The translations under genes were made by a program, and so were the position numbers. The notes beneath the pieces are model-generated. The model was not told the origin of the DNA. It was given only the letters and a program-made list of their open reading frames with translations, and ran no database searches. Shown here piece by piece: positions 1-7,600 of a stretch of DNA of 20,179 nt; position 1 is the first letter of the stretch, and each line of letters opens with the position of its first letter. The stretch covers positions 1 to 20,179 of the forward strand of contig HF989163.1 of the NCBI GenBank assembly GCA_000431275.1, read 5' to 3'. The stretch comes from Prevotella sp. CAG:755 (GTDB lineage: Bacteria; Bacteroidota; Bacteroidia; Bacteroidales; Bacteroidaceae).

Positions 1-113
1 TCCCTGGTCACAGGGTCGGTCTTCAAGACAATGTCTCGCCTGTGTCTTTCTCTCATTGACTCATTTGATTTATGCTCTCAAATCTGTCAACTTTTTTCAG
101 TTCAAGTCACTTG

Positions 114-145
114 TTTGGCTGTGTCGGTGATTTTTGGTTACTTTG
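114..145 (+). promoter_or_regulatory. Candidate promoter upstream of the 28-codon ORF
   Basis: A TTTG at 114-117 is followed after 20 bases by TTACTTTG at 138-145. This is close to the Bacteroidetes -33/-7 pattern (TTTG, then TAnnTTTG), with one mismatch in the -7 element. Transcription would start near 152 and give a leader of about 58 bases before the ATG at 210. It is a pattern match only; the region is A+T-rich, so chance matches are possible. Confidence 0.35.
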
Positions 146-209
146 CAATAAGCTCACAGTGCAGAATTAATACTCACTGCCAAAGATAACCTAGAAAGGA
201 GAATTACTG

Positions 210-296
210 ATGAATAGACCTCGTTTTATTTACTCAGAACTATGGCTCAGAAGAGTACAAGATTTAATGAGCCGAGTTAGTCGCGTGCGACTTTAA
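210..296 (+). CDS. 28-residue ORF, possible leader peptide
   Basis: An ATG at 210 is preceded at good spacing by a strong purine-rich ribosome binding site (AGAAAGGAG, 193-201), which is unusual for this phylum. The ORF encodes 28 residues ending in an arginine-rich tail (SRVSRVRL) and stops with TAA at 294-296. I recognise no family. A short hairpin (AGTCG/CGACT, 279-292) spans its last codons and two competing hairpins follow at 318-343, so a translated leader controlling the downstream regulator is one reading. It may equally be the 5' end of a gene lost by decay, because the surrounding 1.7 kb is full of broken genes. Confidence 0.35.
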   Translation: MNRPRFIYSELWLRRVQDLMSRVSRVRL

Positions 297-317
297 TTCA
301 ATATTCGATTGGATGTG

Positions 318-343
318 ATCCTCGAAGAGGATTGCCTCCTCTT
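318..343 (+). promoter_or_regulatory. Mutually exclusive hairpins, attenuator-like
   Basis: ATCCTC (318-323) pairs perfectly with GAGGAT (327-332) across a 3-base loop. The overlapping AAGAGGA (325-331) pairs perfectly with TCCTCTT (337-343) across a 5-base loop, and A+T-rich sequence follows. Only one hairpin can form at a time. The pair lies 22 bases after the stop codon of the 28-codon ORF and about 100 bases before the XRE regulator remnant. The pairing is seen directly; an attenuation role is inferred. Confidence 0.35.
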
Positions 344-385
344 ATTATAAATATACCGTCATTGATAAAATAATCAAGTTTCACT

Positions 386-399
386 ATATTTATAAATAT
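386..399. promoter_or_regulatory. 14-bp palindrome, possible operator
   Basis: ATATTTATAAATAT is a perfect palindrome ending 40 bases before the ATG of the XRE regulator. XRE proteins often repress their own promoter by binding such sites, so it may be an autoregulatory operator. In A+T-rich DNA a palindrome of this composition can also arise by chance. Confidence 0.2.
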
Positions 400-439
400 T
401 AATAGGGAATTGCAGGGTCAGCATGTATATCATTCCCTT

Positions 440-732
440 ATGTTATTTGGAAACAGGATAAAAGAGCTCAGGAGGAGCAAGGGTTGCTGCAGCGACAATT
501 GGCGGCAGCTTTGGAAATAGACACTCCAATGTTTAGTAAGATTGAACGTGGAGACAGGCGAGCGAAACGCGAGCAAGTAATCAAACTTTCGGAACTGCTT
601 CATCAGGACGAAAAAGCAATGCTGACCTTATGGCTGGCAGACAAGTTTATCGAAGCTGTCGAGGATGAGCAGGAACGTGATCTGTGCAACGATACCATCA
701 TTGTTGCACAGGAAAAGATAAAGACAATGTAA
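440..732 (+). pseudogene. XRE-family helix-turn-helix regulator, frameshifted
   Basis: Two reading frames together give one Cro/C1-type (XRE) DNA-binding protein of about 97 residues. Codons from the ATG at 440 encode MLFGNRIKELRRSKG. The next frame, from about 484, continues LLQRQLAAALEIDTPMFSKIERGDRRAK and on to the TAA at 730-732. The helix-turn-helix covers roughly residues 5-55, with recognition-helix motif PMFSKIERG. One missing T in the ggttgc stretch at 482-487 explains the break: ggtttg would restore a single frame. Without it, the ORF starting at TTG 484 lacks the first helix. Small XRE proteins of this kind in Bacteroidota are often found beside DNA methyltransferase genes, but no methyltransferase is recognisable here. 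The shift could be true decay or a sequencing error; the other broken gene nearby favours decay. Confidence 0.72.
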
Positions 733-878
733 TTATGGAGAAAGACATCTTTCCATTAGCGCATAAAACAGGAATACACAGCTATATAGGAACGGCTCTT
801 TAATGGTTGTTCTTCATCATTTATATTATTGGCCCTACAAGCTTGCGCAACAACTTATAGGCGAGGTAAAGAGTTGCT
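733..878 (+). other. Short fragmented ORFs between two broken genes
   Basis: An ATG at 735 opens a 22-codon ORF (MEKDIFPLAHKTGIHSYIGTAL) that stops at 801-803, where its TAA overlaps another ATG (803). The second frame reads MVVLHHLYYWPYKLAQQLIGEVKS and runs into the reading frame of the next broken gene if one base is removed near 872. Neither piece matches a family I recognise. They may be the decayed 5' part of the 879-1683 gene, or nothing. Confidence 0.25.
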
Positions 879-1683
879 TTGTCTCCTGCCGCTATTCCCA
901 TATTCATAGGTGGCTATGTTGTATTTGTTTTGTTGCTTCACGGTCTCAAGCAATGTATTTATGCTTACTTCAAAAGCAATATAAGGGAGTTGAACAATCG
1001 TGTTGACCGTGAGAATATGGACAGTTTTATTGTTCAGCATCTGGGGGAGATACAGAAGAAGCAGGAGCAGGCATCAACAATGGCTGCGCCATAATGCGAA
1101 ATATCTCCTTCTGATAATGTTTCGCAAGAAGAGCATTCCAAGGAAACACCTATCGAAGATGATTTGCAGCCAGACATCATGCCAGAACTTGAACAGGCAC
1201 TCAAAACGGCACAGCGTAATCTAGCTCCTTTCATGTAGCAGCTACATATTGACCGCATCCAATTGACGGAGGCAAAAACGAAGAGCGGCTGGGAGAAGTT
1301 GGAGAGTATCCTCAGATATACACGCCTTGTGTTCCTTCCTCATGGTTTCAGCGATGAAGAGTTCTATCAGATTGAAGAAGCCGTCAAGTTGCTCATACAA
1401 TGTAATGGCGTTGTGAACGGTGTGGCGGTAAAGATTGAAAAGAACAAGCTGAAGCAGGCTGACCTGAAGAACTTTGCTTGGAATATAGTACAACATAGAC
1501 ACGGAGATACTGGCCATATTTGTGCTCAACCTGTTCCACTCTTGGTTCAAGAACACCGAGCGAGAAAGCATTCGGAAGACGCTCCGCAATACAAATGGCA
1601 AATTTTCAATTGAGATAGACGAGAACATCATAGAACATCTACCAATGCTGGAGGGAAAAGTGCTTGGCAAGAATCGCAAATAG
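879..1683 (+). pseudogene. Unrecognised membrane-anchored protein, broken
   Basis: One frame runs from about 879 to about 1500, interrupted by two in-frame stops (TAA 1092-1094, TAG 1236-1238), and then shifts to another frame that ends with TAG at 1681-1683. The pieces fit together as one protein of about 265 residues. It has a hydrophobic segment near the start (IPIFIGGYVVFVLLLHGLKQ), a charged helical stretch (ELNNRVDRENMD), an acidic linker (ETPIEDDLQPDIMPELEQAL) and a mostly helical C-terminal part (EKLESILRYTRLVF, later TEILAIFVLNLFHSWFKNTE). Both stops are one transition from glutamine codons (CAA, CAG). The true start is unclear because a further shift near 872 may join it to upstream sequence. 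I do not recognise the family. The A+T-rich composition and the recombinase downstream suggest the remnant of an acquired element. Confidence 0.6.
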
Positions 1684-1832
1684 CGTATTTGTGGATTTCT
1701 ATTGTTGTTTGGCTTTACTGACCTCATTACTTCTTCTTATCGTTTACGCACAGACGTAATATGCTGATAATCAGTCGTGATTATGTTTGAGGAAGTCAAA
1801 TGATTCCGATAAGTAAAGGGATCTGAAATGTA
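1684..1832. other. Non-coding stretch after the broken gene
   Basis: With the following hairpin and the leader of the recombinase gene, this is part of a 418-base stretch without a gene. In 1684-1832 I see no ORF with coding character, no RNA gene and no clear promoter. Confidence 0.4.
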
Positions 1833-1876
1833 AGCAACGGCGTGCGGCTTCATAACCGCACGCCGTTGCTTTGTTT
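1833..1876 (+). terminator. Strong intrinsic terminator
   Basis: A perfect 15-bp stem joins AGCAACGGCGTGCGG (1833-1847) and its reverse complement (1856-1870) across an 8-base loop. It is followed by TTGTTT. The T-rich side is to the right, so it ends rightward transcription leaving the decayed region before the recombinase gene. Confidence 0.8.
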
Positions 1877-1897
1877 AAGGATACGTATTTGTATCGT

Positions 1898-1950
1898 CTT
1901 ATCAGTGCCTCTTGATGGATATGAGAGGCAAATGGGGTGACTCTGATAAG
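1898..1950. repeat. Nested inverted repeat upstream of the recombinase
   Basis: CTTATCAG (1898-1905) and CTGATAAG (1943-1950) are reverse complements. Directly inside the left arm, TGCCTCT (1906-1912) pairs with AGAGGCA (1924-1930). The whole forms a long imperfect stem with a 12-base bulge on its right side. Lying 150 bases before the recombinase gene, it might be a recombinase-binding or attachment site, or an RNA structure. The pairing is seen; the role is unknown. Confidence 0.4.
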
Positions 1951-2012
1951 TTTGTTGGGGATATTAGAAAGTAAGGCTCTGTTCTTTCGCCGTAAGGTTG
2001 GCTCTGCTCGTG

Positions 2013-2042
2013 TTTGCAGAAAGAACTTGCAGTTTATGTTTC
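2013..2042 (+). promoter_or_regulatory. Candidate promoter of the recombinase gene
   Basis: TTTG at 2013-2016 and TATGTTTC at 2035-2042 are 18 bases apart and fit the Bacteroidetes promoter pattern with one mismatch at the last base of the -7 element. Transcription would start near 2049, about 53 bases before the ATG at 2102. This supports the shorter start over the in-frame extension to 1937. Confidence 0.3.
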
Positions 2043-2101
2043 GCTGTGTGTCCGAAGATGGTATATTCTTGGTGTATTGTTCAATCAAACAATCAAAGAA
2101 G

Positions 2102-3310
2102 ATGACATCAGTAAAAGTAAAGTTTAGAGCTTCGCGTGTTCCGGGCAAGGCCGGTTGTGTGTTTTATCAAGTGATTCATGCGCGTGTGGTCCGCCAGATT
2201 CGGACAAATTTTCATCTATTTACCGACGAGTGGGATTGTTGTCAGGGAAACGTTGTGGCCGTCAGCCCGGACATATTGCCTGTACGTGCCAACTATTTGA
2301 ACGACGTCCGGGCGAAAATACGCCGCGATTGTCTGCGTTTGAACAGTGTAGTGGAAGAGTTGGTTCGTCAAGGCCGTGCATTCACAGTCGATGATATCGT
2401 GGCGAGGTATGTAGCCCGAAAGTCTGAACTTTCTTTTTTCCATTTCATGTACGATGTGACAGTCCAGTTGTCTCGGTTGGGACGGGAGCGGACATCCGAA
2501 ACGTATGCCACGACGCTTCGTAGTTTCAAGGCTTTCAGAATGGGGGTGGATGTGCCCGTTGACGAGATTACACCGGAGTTGATGCTCTATTATGAGGCCT
2601 ATTTGCGTAACAGAGGGTTGGCGATGAACACCATCTCTTTCTACATGCGTATTCTTCGGGCCGTTTATAACCGCGCAGTCGAACAAGGACTGACCCCGCA
2701 ACGTCATCCGTTCAAACCAACCTATACCGGCATTGCGCGGACGACCAAGCGTGCTGTCGCGCTCAATGTGGTCAAGCGGATCAAGGCGTTGGATCTGCCT
2801 CCACATTCATCGTTGGACTTGGCGAGAGACCTTTTCCTGTTTTCTTTCTATACGCGAGGGATGTCGTTTGTCGATATGGCCTACTTACGGAAAAGTGACC
2901 TTCGTAACGGTGTGCTGACGTACCGCAGACGGAAGACGGGGCAGCGTCTTACGGTGAAGTGGGAGCGATGCATGCAGCAGGTCGTGGACAAGTATGCCCC
3001 CACGCAGACGGATTATCTCCTGCCTATCATCCGTCCCACGGGCAACCCTCGCCGTCATTATCAGAATGCGCTCCACTTGGTCAATGTGTGTCTGCATTCC
3101 ATTGGCGAACGCATTGGCCTGTCAAGCCGTCTGACCATGTATGTCGCCCGTCACACCTGGGCCAGCGTGGCCCGCAGCAAACACATCCCTATTTCTGTCA
3201 TCAGTGAAGGGATGGGGCACGATTCCGAAGCCACGACCCAGATTTATCTCGCATCGTTGGACCATTCCGTTGTCGACCGGGCCAACGCAATGATCCTGCG
3301 CGGTTTGTGA
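2102..3310 (+). CDS. Tyrosine recombinase / integrase, Bacteroides type
   Basis: This is a complete 402-residue site-specific recombinase that cuts and rejoins DNA through a tyrosine nucleophile. The N-terminal part (about 1-95) is the arm-type domain common in Bacteroides integrases. A SAM-like core-binding domain follows (about 105-215, with TYATTLRSFKAF and MNTISFYMRILRAVYN), then the catalytic domain (about 225-402). Catalytic residues are visible: R252 in FYTRGMSFVD, K278 in RRRKTGQ, R350 and H351 in ARHTWAS, H373 in GMGHDSE, and nucleophile Y382 in TTQIYLASL. As is usual in this subgroup, the first histidine of the HxxR box is replaced (Y347). An upstream in-frame extension to 1937 has no coding character, so ATG 2102 is preferred. 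Such enzymes either integrate mobile elements or invert promoters. No conjugation genes are present, but an invertible promoter candidate lies 4.4 kb downstream. Confidence 0.93.
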   Translation: MTSVKVKFRASRVPGKAGCVFYQVIHARVVRQIRTNFHLFTDEWDCCQGNVVAVSPDILPVRANYLNDVRAKIRRDCLRLNSVVEELVRQGRAFTVDDIVARYVARKSELSFFHFMYDVTVQLSRLGRERTSETYATTLRSFKAFRMGVDVPVDEITPELMLYYEAYLRNRGLAMNTISFYMRILRAVYNRAVEQGLTPQRHPFKPTYTGIARTTKRAVALNVVKRIKALDLPPHSSLDLARDLFLFSFYTRGMSFVDMAYLRKSDLRNGVLTYRRRKTGQRLTVKWERCMQQVVDKYAPTQTDYLLPIIRPTGNPRRHYQNALHLVNVCLHSIGERIGLSSRLTMYVARHTWASVARSKHIPISVISEGMGHDSEATTQIYLASLDHSVVDRANAMILRGL

Positions 3311-3465
3311 TCCGTTCTCCGGCTCAGTCCGGTCGTCTGTCGTGAAAGGCCATGTCGCGTCAGTCGTTATCCTGTTGACGGTTGGATATAATAGTGGATA
3401 GCGTGCGAAATCCGTTCTGCTTTGCCCGTCGGAGAGGGCAGGGCGTCATTTTCTTGGCCAGACTG

Positions 3466-3498
3466 TTTCCTGCGTTTTCGTGGGAATGTGTAACTTTG
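3466..3498 (+). promoter_or_regulatory. Candidate promoter of the nitroreductase gene
   Basis: TAACTTTG at 3491-3498 matches the Bacteroidetes -7 consensus exactly. A weaker TTTC at 3466-3469 lies 21 bases upstream in the -33 position. Transcription from about 3505 would give a short leader before ATG 3528 and excludes the longer in-frame start at 3480, which is upstream of the -7 element. The 217-base gap between the recombinase and this gene shows nothing else. Confidence 0.5.
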
Positions 3499-3527
3499 CC
3501 GAGAAAGTAATCATCAACTTGAAGGCT

Positions 3528-4271
3528 ATGGATTGCATTAAGAATCGGCGGAGTGTCCGCCGTTATGACGCGCGTCCCGTGGAGGACGCCCTTCTGCACC
3601 GTCTCCTCGCCGAGGCCGAACGCACGCAGACTATGGGTAACATGCAGTTATACAGCGTTGTGGAGACTCGTTCGCCCGAGATGAAAGCCCGTTTGCTTCC
3701 CTTACATTTCGGCCAGCGTATGGTGACCGAAGCTCCCGTTGTACTCACGTTCTGCGCAGATTTCAACCGGACTGTACGTTGGTGTGAGCAGCGTCAGGCA
3801 GAGCCTGGTTATGATAACTTCCTTTCGTTCCTCAATGCCGCCACCGACGCCCTGCTCTATTGCCAGACGTTTTGTACGCTTGCTGAGGCCGAAGGGCTGG
3901 GGCTCTGTTTCCTTGGGACGACTTTCTATAACCCACAGGGCATTGTTGATGTGCTCAGCCTGCCTCACCTAGTGGCGCCAGTGGCAACCATCACGCTTGG
4001 ATGGCCTGCTGAAGAACCTGAACAGACTGACCGCCTGCCTCTTTCGGCCATTGTTCATGATGAGCATTATCATGACTATGACGCCCAGACCATAGACAAC
4101 GCATATAGTGAGAAGGAAAGCCTTCCCGAGAACCTCGCTTTCGTTCTCGAGAACGGCAAGCAAACTCTTGCGCAGGTCTTCACGGACGTCCGCTATACGC
4201 GTCGCGACAATGAGACCCTTTCGCGTGGTTATCTCGACATGCTACGTCGCCAAGGGTTCCTCCGCGAGTGA
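3528..4271 (+). CDS. Nitroreductase-family NAD(P)H flavin oxidoreductase
   Basis: The 247-residue protein belongs to the nitroreductase family, FMN enzymes that reduce nitro groups, quinones or flavins with NAD(P)H, usually as cytoplasmic dimers. The N-terminal CIKNRRSVRRYDARPVED is the typical FMN-phosphate-binding start of the family. A helix rich in small residues, FLSFLNAATDALLYCQTFCTLAEAEGLGLCFLG (quoted in part: LNAATDALLYCQ, EAEGLGLCFLGT), matches the central region around the second FMN contact. PVATITLGWPAE is the family's late strand and turn. The long C-terminal tail (after about 200) resembles NfsA/FRP-like members, which bind the partner subunit through such extensions. ATG 3528 was chosen because the family motif starts there and a -7 element lies just upstream. 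It is a single-gene unit closed by a terminator. The substrate cannot be told. Confidence 0.88.
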   Translation: MDCIKNRRSVRRYDARPVEDALLHRLLAEAERTQTMGNMQLYSVVETRSPEMKARLLPLHFGQRMVTEAPVVLTFCADFNRTVRWCEQRQAEPGYDNFLSFLNAATDALLYCQTFCTLAEAEGLGLCFLGTTFYNPQGIVDVLSLPHLVAPVATITLGWPAEEPEQTDRLPLSAIVHDEHYHDYDAQTIDNAYSEKESLPENLAFVLENGKQTLAQVFTDVRYTRRDNETLSRGYLDMLRRQGFLRE

Positions 4272-4296
4272 TTGTTGCCCCTCCTTGGTCTTTATG

Positions 4297-4346
4297 AACG
4301 GCCCCGTCTGGTCGCTTCCGAGCGAGCAAGCGGGGCCGTTCTTTCG
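4297..4346 (+). terminator. Intrinsic terminator after the nitroreductase gene
   Basis: AACGGCCCCG (4297-4306) pairs perfectly with CGGGGCCGTT (4331-4340), followed by CTTTCGTTT. It lies 25 bases after the stop codon. Confidence 0.8.
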
Positions 4347-4514
4347 TTTGTGCCGCTCTTATGGGGGCTGTTGTCTGGCGACGCCTTTCATGTTGTTGGT
4401 ATAGGGGTGGAGAAGGAACTATTGCATTCCGCTTGCTGCCCGTAGATGCTCTTGCCAGGAGAACCTGCATCAACAGAGGTGCCACTACGTTTTCTTGGAA
4501 GAAGGAAACAGATA

Positions 4515-4554
4515 CAAAATGAGCGGACAAAGGCCGGAGATCCTTTGTCCGCTC
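4515..4554 (-). terminator. Second, distal terminator of the lipoprotein gene
   Basis: GAGCGGACAAAGG (4521-4533) and its reverse complement (4542-4554) form a perfect 13-bp stem with an 8-base loop. On the minus strand it is followed by ATTTTGTATC. It backs up the hairpin at 4561-4601. Between this and the nitroreductase terminator (4347-4514) I see no gene. Confidence 0.6.
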
Positions 4555-4555
4555 G

Positions 4556-4601
4556 CAAAAAAGGAGAAGCGCGTCGCCTCGCGCGACGACCCGCTCTCCT
4601 T
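4556..4601 (-). terminator. Proximal terminator of the lipoprotein gene
   Basis: Read on the minus strand, AAGGAGA (4601-4595) pairs with TCTCCTT (4567-4561), with a second G+C-rich hairpin nested inside, and is followed by a run of T (4562-4557). It starts 20 bases after the stop of the leftward lipoprotein gene, so that gene has two terminators in tandem. Confidence 0.75.
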
Positions 4602-4621
4602 GCGGTATTCAAGTGCAAGCC

Positions 4622-7600
4622 TTACTGAGCGGCCGGCACGATGATCGTGATGATGTCGTTGTTCGCGTAGTCTGCGATGGTGCCCCAAGGCGACGCTGCT
4701 TTGACGCGGATGCGGATGACGAGGTTTTCGACAAGCTGCCAAGTCTTTCCGTCTTCGGTGAAGTTGATCACACCGGTGTTCGGATCGAGGGTGACGTACT
4801 TGGCGTCGTCGGCGTTCACCAGCTCGTAGGTCGGCTTCGTCAAGCCCCAGAGAGTGAACGGGTTGGTGCCGGTTGCGTAGTCGTAGACGTTGCCGCCGGG
4901 GAGGTTGTTTCCGAACCATGCCACGCCGTCCTTCCACATCGGGTTGCCGAACATGTCGTTCCACTGGAAGCCCTTCGACGTTTCGATGTTGGCCTCGTTG
5001 CGGTCGCTGACGTAGATCGTCGTCTCGCCCGGTACCCACGTTCCGCTGAAGCCTTCCACGACGATGTTGGCGGCGTAGCGGTGAGTCGTGTGCTGGCCGT
5101 AGGTGATGGCCGTCGACATGTTGAGGGCACCGTTGTTATAGGTGTTCTGGTCGATGGTGAGCGTGTGGCCGCTGACCGTCGTTCCGGTCGGGTTGGCAAT
5201 GCGCCAGTTGTTCGTCACTTCACCTCCGACGTTGTCGATCGCCGTGACGTCGTCCGTATATCCGGTGAAGACGCTTTCGAGGTTCATCGAGAAGTCGACG
5301 CCGGTGATCTGGTCAGCGCTGTTGCGCGTCACCTTCGGCTGGAATACTACCGTGCCGTTCTCGTCCGTACCTGCCCAGAAGTGGCTGTCAGTCGTGAGGG
5401 TGTGGTTCGGGTAAGTCATCGGGGCGTTCACGTTAGCCGTGATGACGTACCTACGCTGTGCGCCGCTTGACGTAGAACCGTATTGAACGGTCAGCGTGGT
5501 CGGCAGGTTCTGGTCGATGTTGGCGCCTCCGCGGATGACGAGGTAGATCTTCTTGTTCTGTTTGTCTACTTCGATGTAGGCTGCCTTGTTCGACTCGTTC
5601 ACCATGTCGTAGGTGAAGAACTGGTCGTCGCCCATCATCTCGCCCTTGTTGAAGATGCGCAAGTAGGCTGCTTCGCTTACTTCCCAGCGCTGTTCTGTGT
5701 CTTTCCAAGAGAGGCCGTTGAAGTTCTTGAAGTCGGTGGCGTTGAGCGTCAGCGTTTCGGTCAGCTCGATGTCGTCGACGGTGATCTGGCTATACTGCGT
5801 CGTGAACGTGCGCACTCTGCCTACGCGGGTGTTGGCCTCGGCCTGCACCTTGCGTCCGATGAGGGCCACGGAGCCTTCGGCATCTTCGGCGATGCCGAGC
5901 ACGCCCGACGTCTCGCCGATGGAGAACGATGCTCTCGTCTGGTCGGTCGGATTGACAAAGTCATACGTCGTGCTGAATATATCGGCCGGGAAGACCGTCG
6001 CAAGGTCTTTGCCGCCCAGCAGTGCAGTTCCGTTCGCATCGTAGCCGACGTATTTGCGGCCGGTGCTGTAATCGACGGTCTGCTCGCCTCTGTAATTGAG
6101 ACGGCCGCTGTTGGCGTTGTCGCAGACGGTCTTCACGTCGTCAGCTCGGAGCACGGCGTGCTGCACACCGAAGTAGTTGGTAGTCAGGTCAGAGTTCTTG
6201 TCGACTTCGTTCGTAGCCTTTGGCTTCACTTTCAGGCAAACTGCGTATACCGAGCCGGCTTCGATGTCGGTGTTGACCTTCATCGTGACGATACCCGTCG
6301 TCGGGTCGCCGGTGCACTCGCGGATGGAGAGGAAGTTGGACGGCGCGCGGTTCATCTTGAAGCCGTCGAAGCTCACGTCGTAGTTGTCGGTGAAGTTCTC
6401 GGCGTATTTGGCCGGAGATACGCGGAAGCGGACCGTCGTAACGGTGTCCTGAGCCACCGAAGTCCATACGTTGTTGCTGTTGCGTACTTGCAACTGGTAG
6501 AACGAGGTCTGTCCGTAGCTCGTCTCGGCATTAGGCATGTAGACGACGCTCTGGATCATGTTCTTCAGCAGGCCGAGGTCGGTGAGTGTGGTCTCGATTC
6601 CAGCGAACTTTTCGTCGATGGCTTCCTTGTCGTAGTAGTTGGCTTGGAGGCCTTCGAGCGTGGCGTACTGGCTGAGTTTGCTTTCGAGATCGGCGATGTC
6701 GGCGATAGCCTGTACGAGTTGCTCGTGGTCGGCGTTGGCTTGCGTCACGAGGGCTTCGAGCGTCTGAGCCTTGTAGTCTTCGAGGGCTTGGATACGGCTG
6801 ATGATGCTGTTGATGGTTTCAGCCGTTGCGCTGCTGCTGGCCACTTCTTCGATGCGTGCCGAGAGTTTGTCCATCTCCTCGTCGATGCCGCCGAGTTGCG
6901 TGTCGAGCGACTGGAACTTGGCGATGTGTTCCAAGTTAGCCTCTTGCAGCTCGCTGATGTCGCTCTTCAAGGTTTCGAGCTGGGTCAGCTGCGTCTGGAT
7001 TTCAGCGATGGCTTCGCCGTTGTTCTCGGCCATTTCCTTGACGTTGTTGAACTCGGTCAAGCGTTCGGCAAGCGTCTGGTTAATGCCGGCAATCGTCTCT
7101 TGGAGCTTGCTGATTTCCGAAGCGTCAGCCTTGTCTTTGAGGGCAGCGTTCAGGTCTTCCTGTGCCTTGGCCAGGTTTTCCTGCAGCGTGCCGATTTCTT
7201 CTTGCAGGGCGGTCAGCTTCTGGTTCAGCGTGCCGTCGAGGCCGTTCACCTCTTCAATAAGGTCATTGATGCGGTCGGAGAGCGCGATCACTTCCGAAGC
7301 GTCGGCTTTGCCGTTGGCCAGTGTGGTCAGTTCAGCAACGAGCTGCTGCAATTCGCTGACAGTGCTGTTGTCAGCCTTGCCGGCGATTGCGGTCTCCATC
7401 TGTCCTTGCAGAGTCTCGATGGCGCTGTTGATAGCCGCCGTCATGTCTGCCGTCGAGATGTGTGGCAGCTCCTTCACCTGGTCGATTTGTTCCTGCAACG
7501 AACGAATGTCGTCGTCATAGTCGGAGCAACCCGTGAAGACGGGGGCTGCAACTGCGGTCAGGGCGCAGAATACAGCCACTCTAATAAACCTTTTTCTCAT
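4622..7600 (-). CDS. Large coiled-coil surface lipoprotein
   Basis: The 992-residue protein starts with a lipoprotein signal peptide; the lipobox FTGC puts the lipidated cysteine at residue 25. The next residues, SDYDDD, form an acidic stretch like the signal that sends Bacteroidota lipoproteins to the outer face of the outer membrane, so surface display is likely. Residues ~30-345 are a long heptad-like coiled coil (SLQEQIDQVKEL, TLQENLAKAQEDLNAAL) with three recurring KAD[NA]S breaks near 75, 98 and 157. Residues ~350-992 are rich in predicted beta structure, with no enzyme motif I recognise; the plan recalls Bacteroidales lipoproteins with a coiled-coil stalk and beta-rich head. The start is clear: an A-rich leader precedes ATG 7600-7598. 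The gene stands alone, with two terminators and a ~150-base leader reaching the inverted repeat at 7750. No TAnnTTTG element faces it in the present arrangement, so it is probably silent here. Confidence 0.9.
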   Translation of the reverse strand: MRKRFIRVAVFCALTAVAAPVFTGCSDYDDDIRSLQEQIDQVKELPHISTADMTAAINSAIETLQGQMETAIAGKADNSTVSELQQLVAELTTLANGKADASEVIALSDRINDLIEEVNGLDGTLNQKLTALQEEIGTLQENLAKAQEDLNAALKDKADASEISKLQETIAGINQTLAERLTEFNNVKEMAENNGEAIAEIQTQLTQLETLKSDISELQEANLEHIAKFQSLDTQLGGIDEEMDKLSARIEEVASSSATAETINSIISRIQALEDYKAQTLEALVTQANADHEQLVQAIADIADLESKLSQYATLEGLQANYYDKEAIDEKFAGIETTLTDLGLLKNMIQSVVYMPNAETSYGQTSFYQLQVRNSNNVWTSVAQDTVTTVRFRVSPAKYAENFTDNYDVSFDGFKMNRAPSNFLSIRECTGDPTTGIVTMKVNTDIEAGSVYAVCLKVKPKATNEVDKNSDLTTNYFGVQHAVLRADDVKTVCDNANSGRLNYRGEQTVDYSTGRKYVGYDANGTALLGGKDLATVFPADIFSTTYDFVNPTDQTRASFSIGETSGVLGIAEDAEGSVALIGRKVQAEANTRVGRVRTFTTQYSQITVDDIELTETLTLNATDFKNFNGLSWKDTEQRWEVSEAAYLRIFNKGEMMGDDQFFTYDMVNESNKAAYIEVDKQNKKIYLVIRGGANIDQNLPTTLTVQYGSTSSGAQRRYVITANVNAPMTYPNHTLTTDSHFWAGTDENGTVVFQPKVTRNSADQITGVDFSMNLESVFTGYTDDVTAIDNVGGEVTNNWRIANPTGTTVSGHTLTIDQNTYNNGALNMSTAITYGQHTTHRYAANIVVEGFSGTWVPGETTIYVSDRNEANIETSKGFQWNDMFGNPMWKDGVAWFGNNLPGGNVYDYATGTNPFTLWGLTKPTYELVNADDAKYVTLDPNTGVINFTEDGKTWQLVENLVIRIRVKAASPWGTIADYANNDIITIIVPAAQ

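Noticed and set aside
1092..1238. Programmed stop-codon readthrough in the broken gene at 879-1683
   Set aside because: Two different stops and a frameshift in one gene, next to another frameshifted gene, fit decay better than recoding. No selenocysteine-like or readthrough context is visible.
1937..2101. In-frame upstream extension of the recombinase
   Set aside because: Cys- and Arg-rich without similarity to the family's N-terminus. A promoter candidate lies inside it, and the standard start of this family matches ATG 2102.
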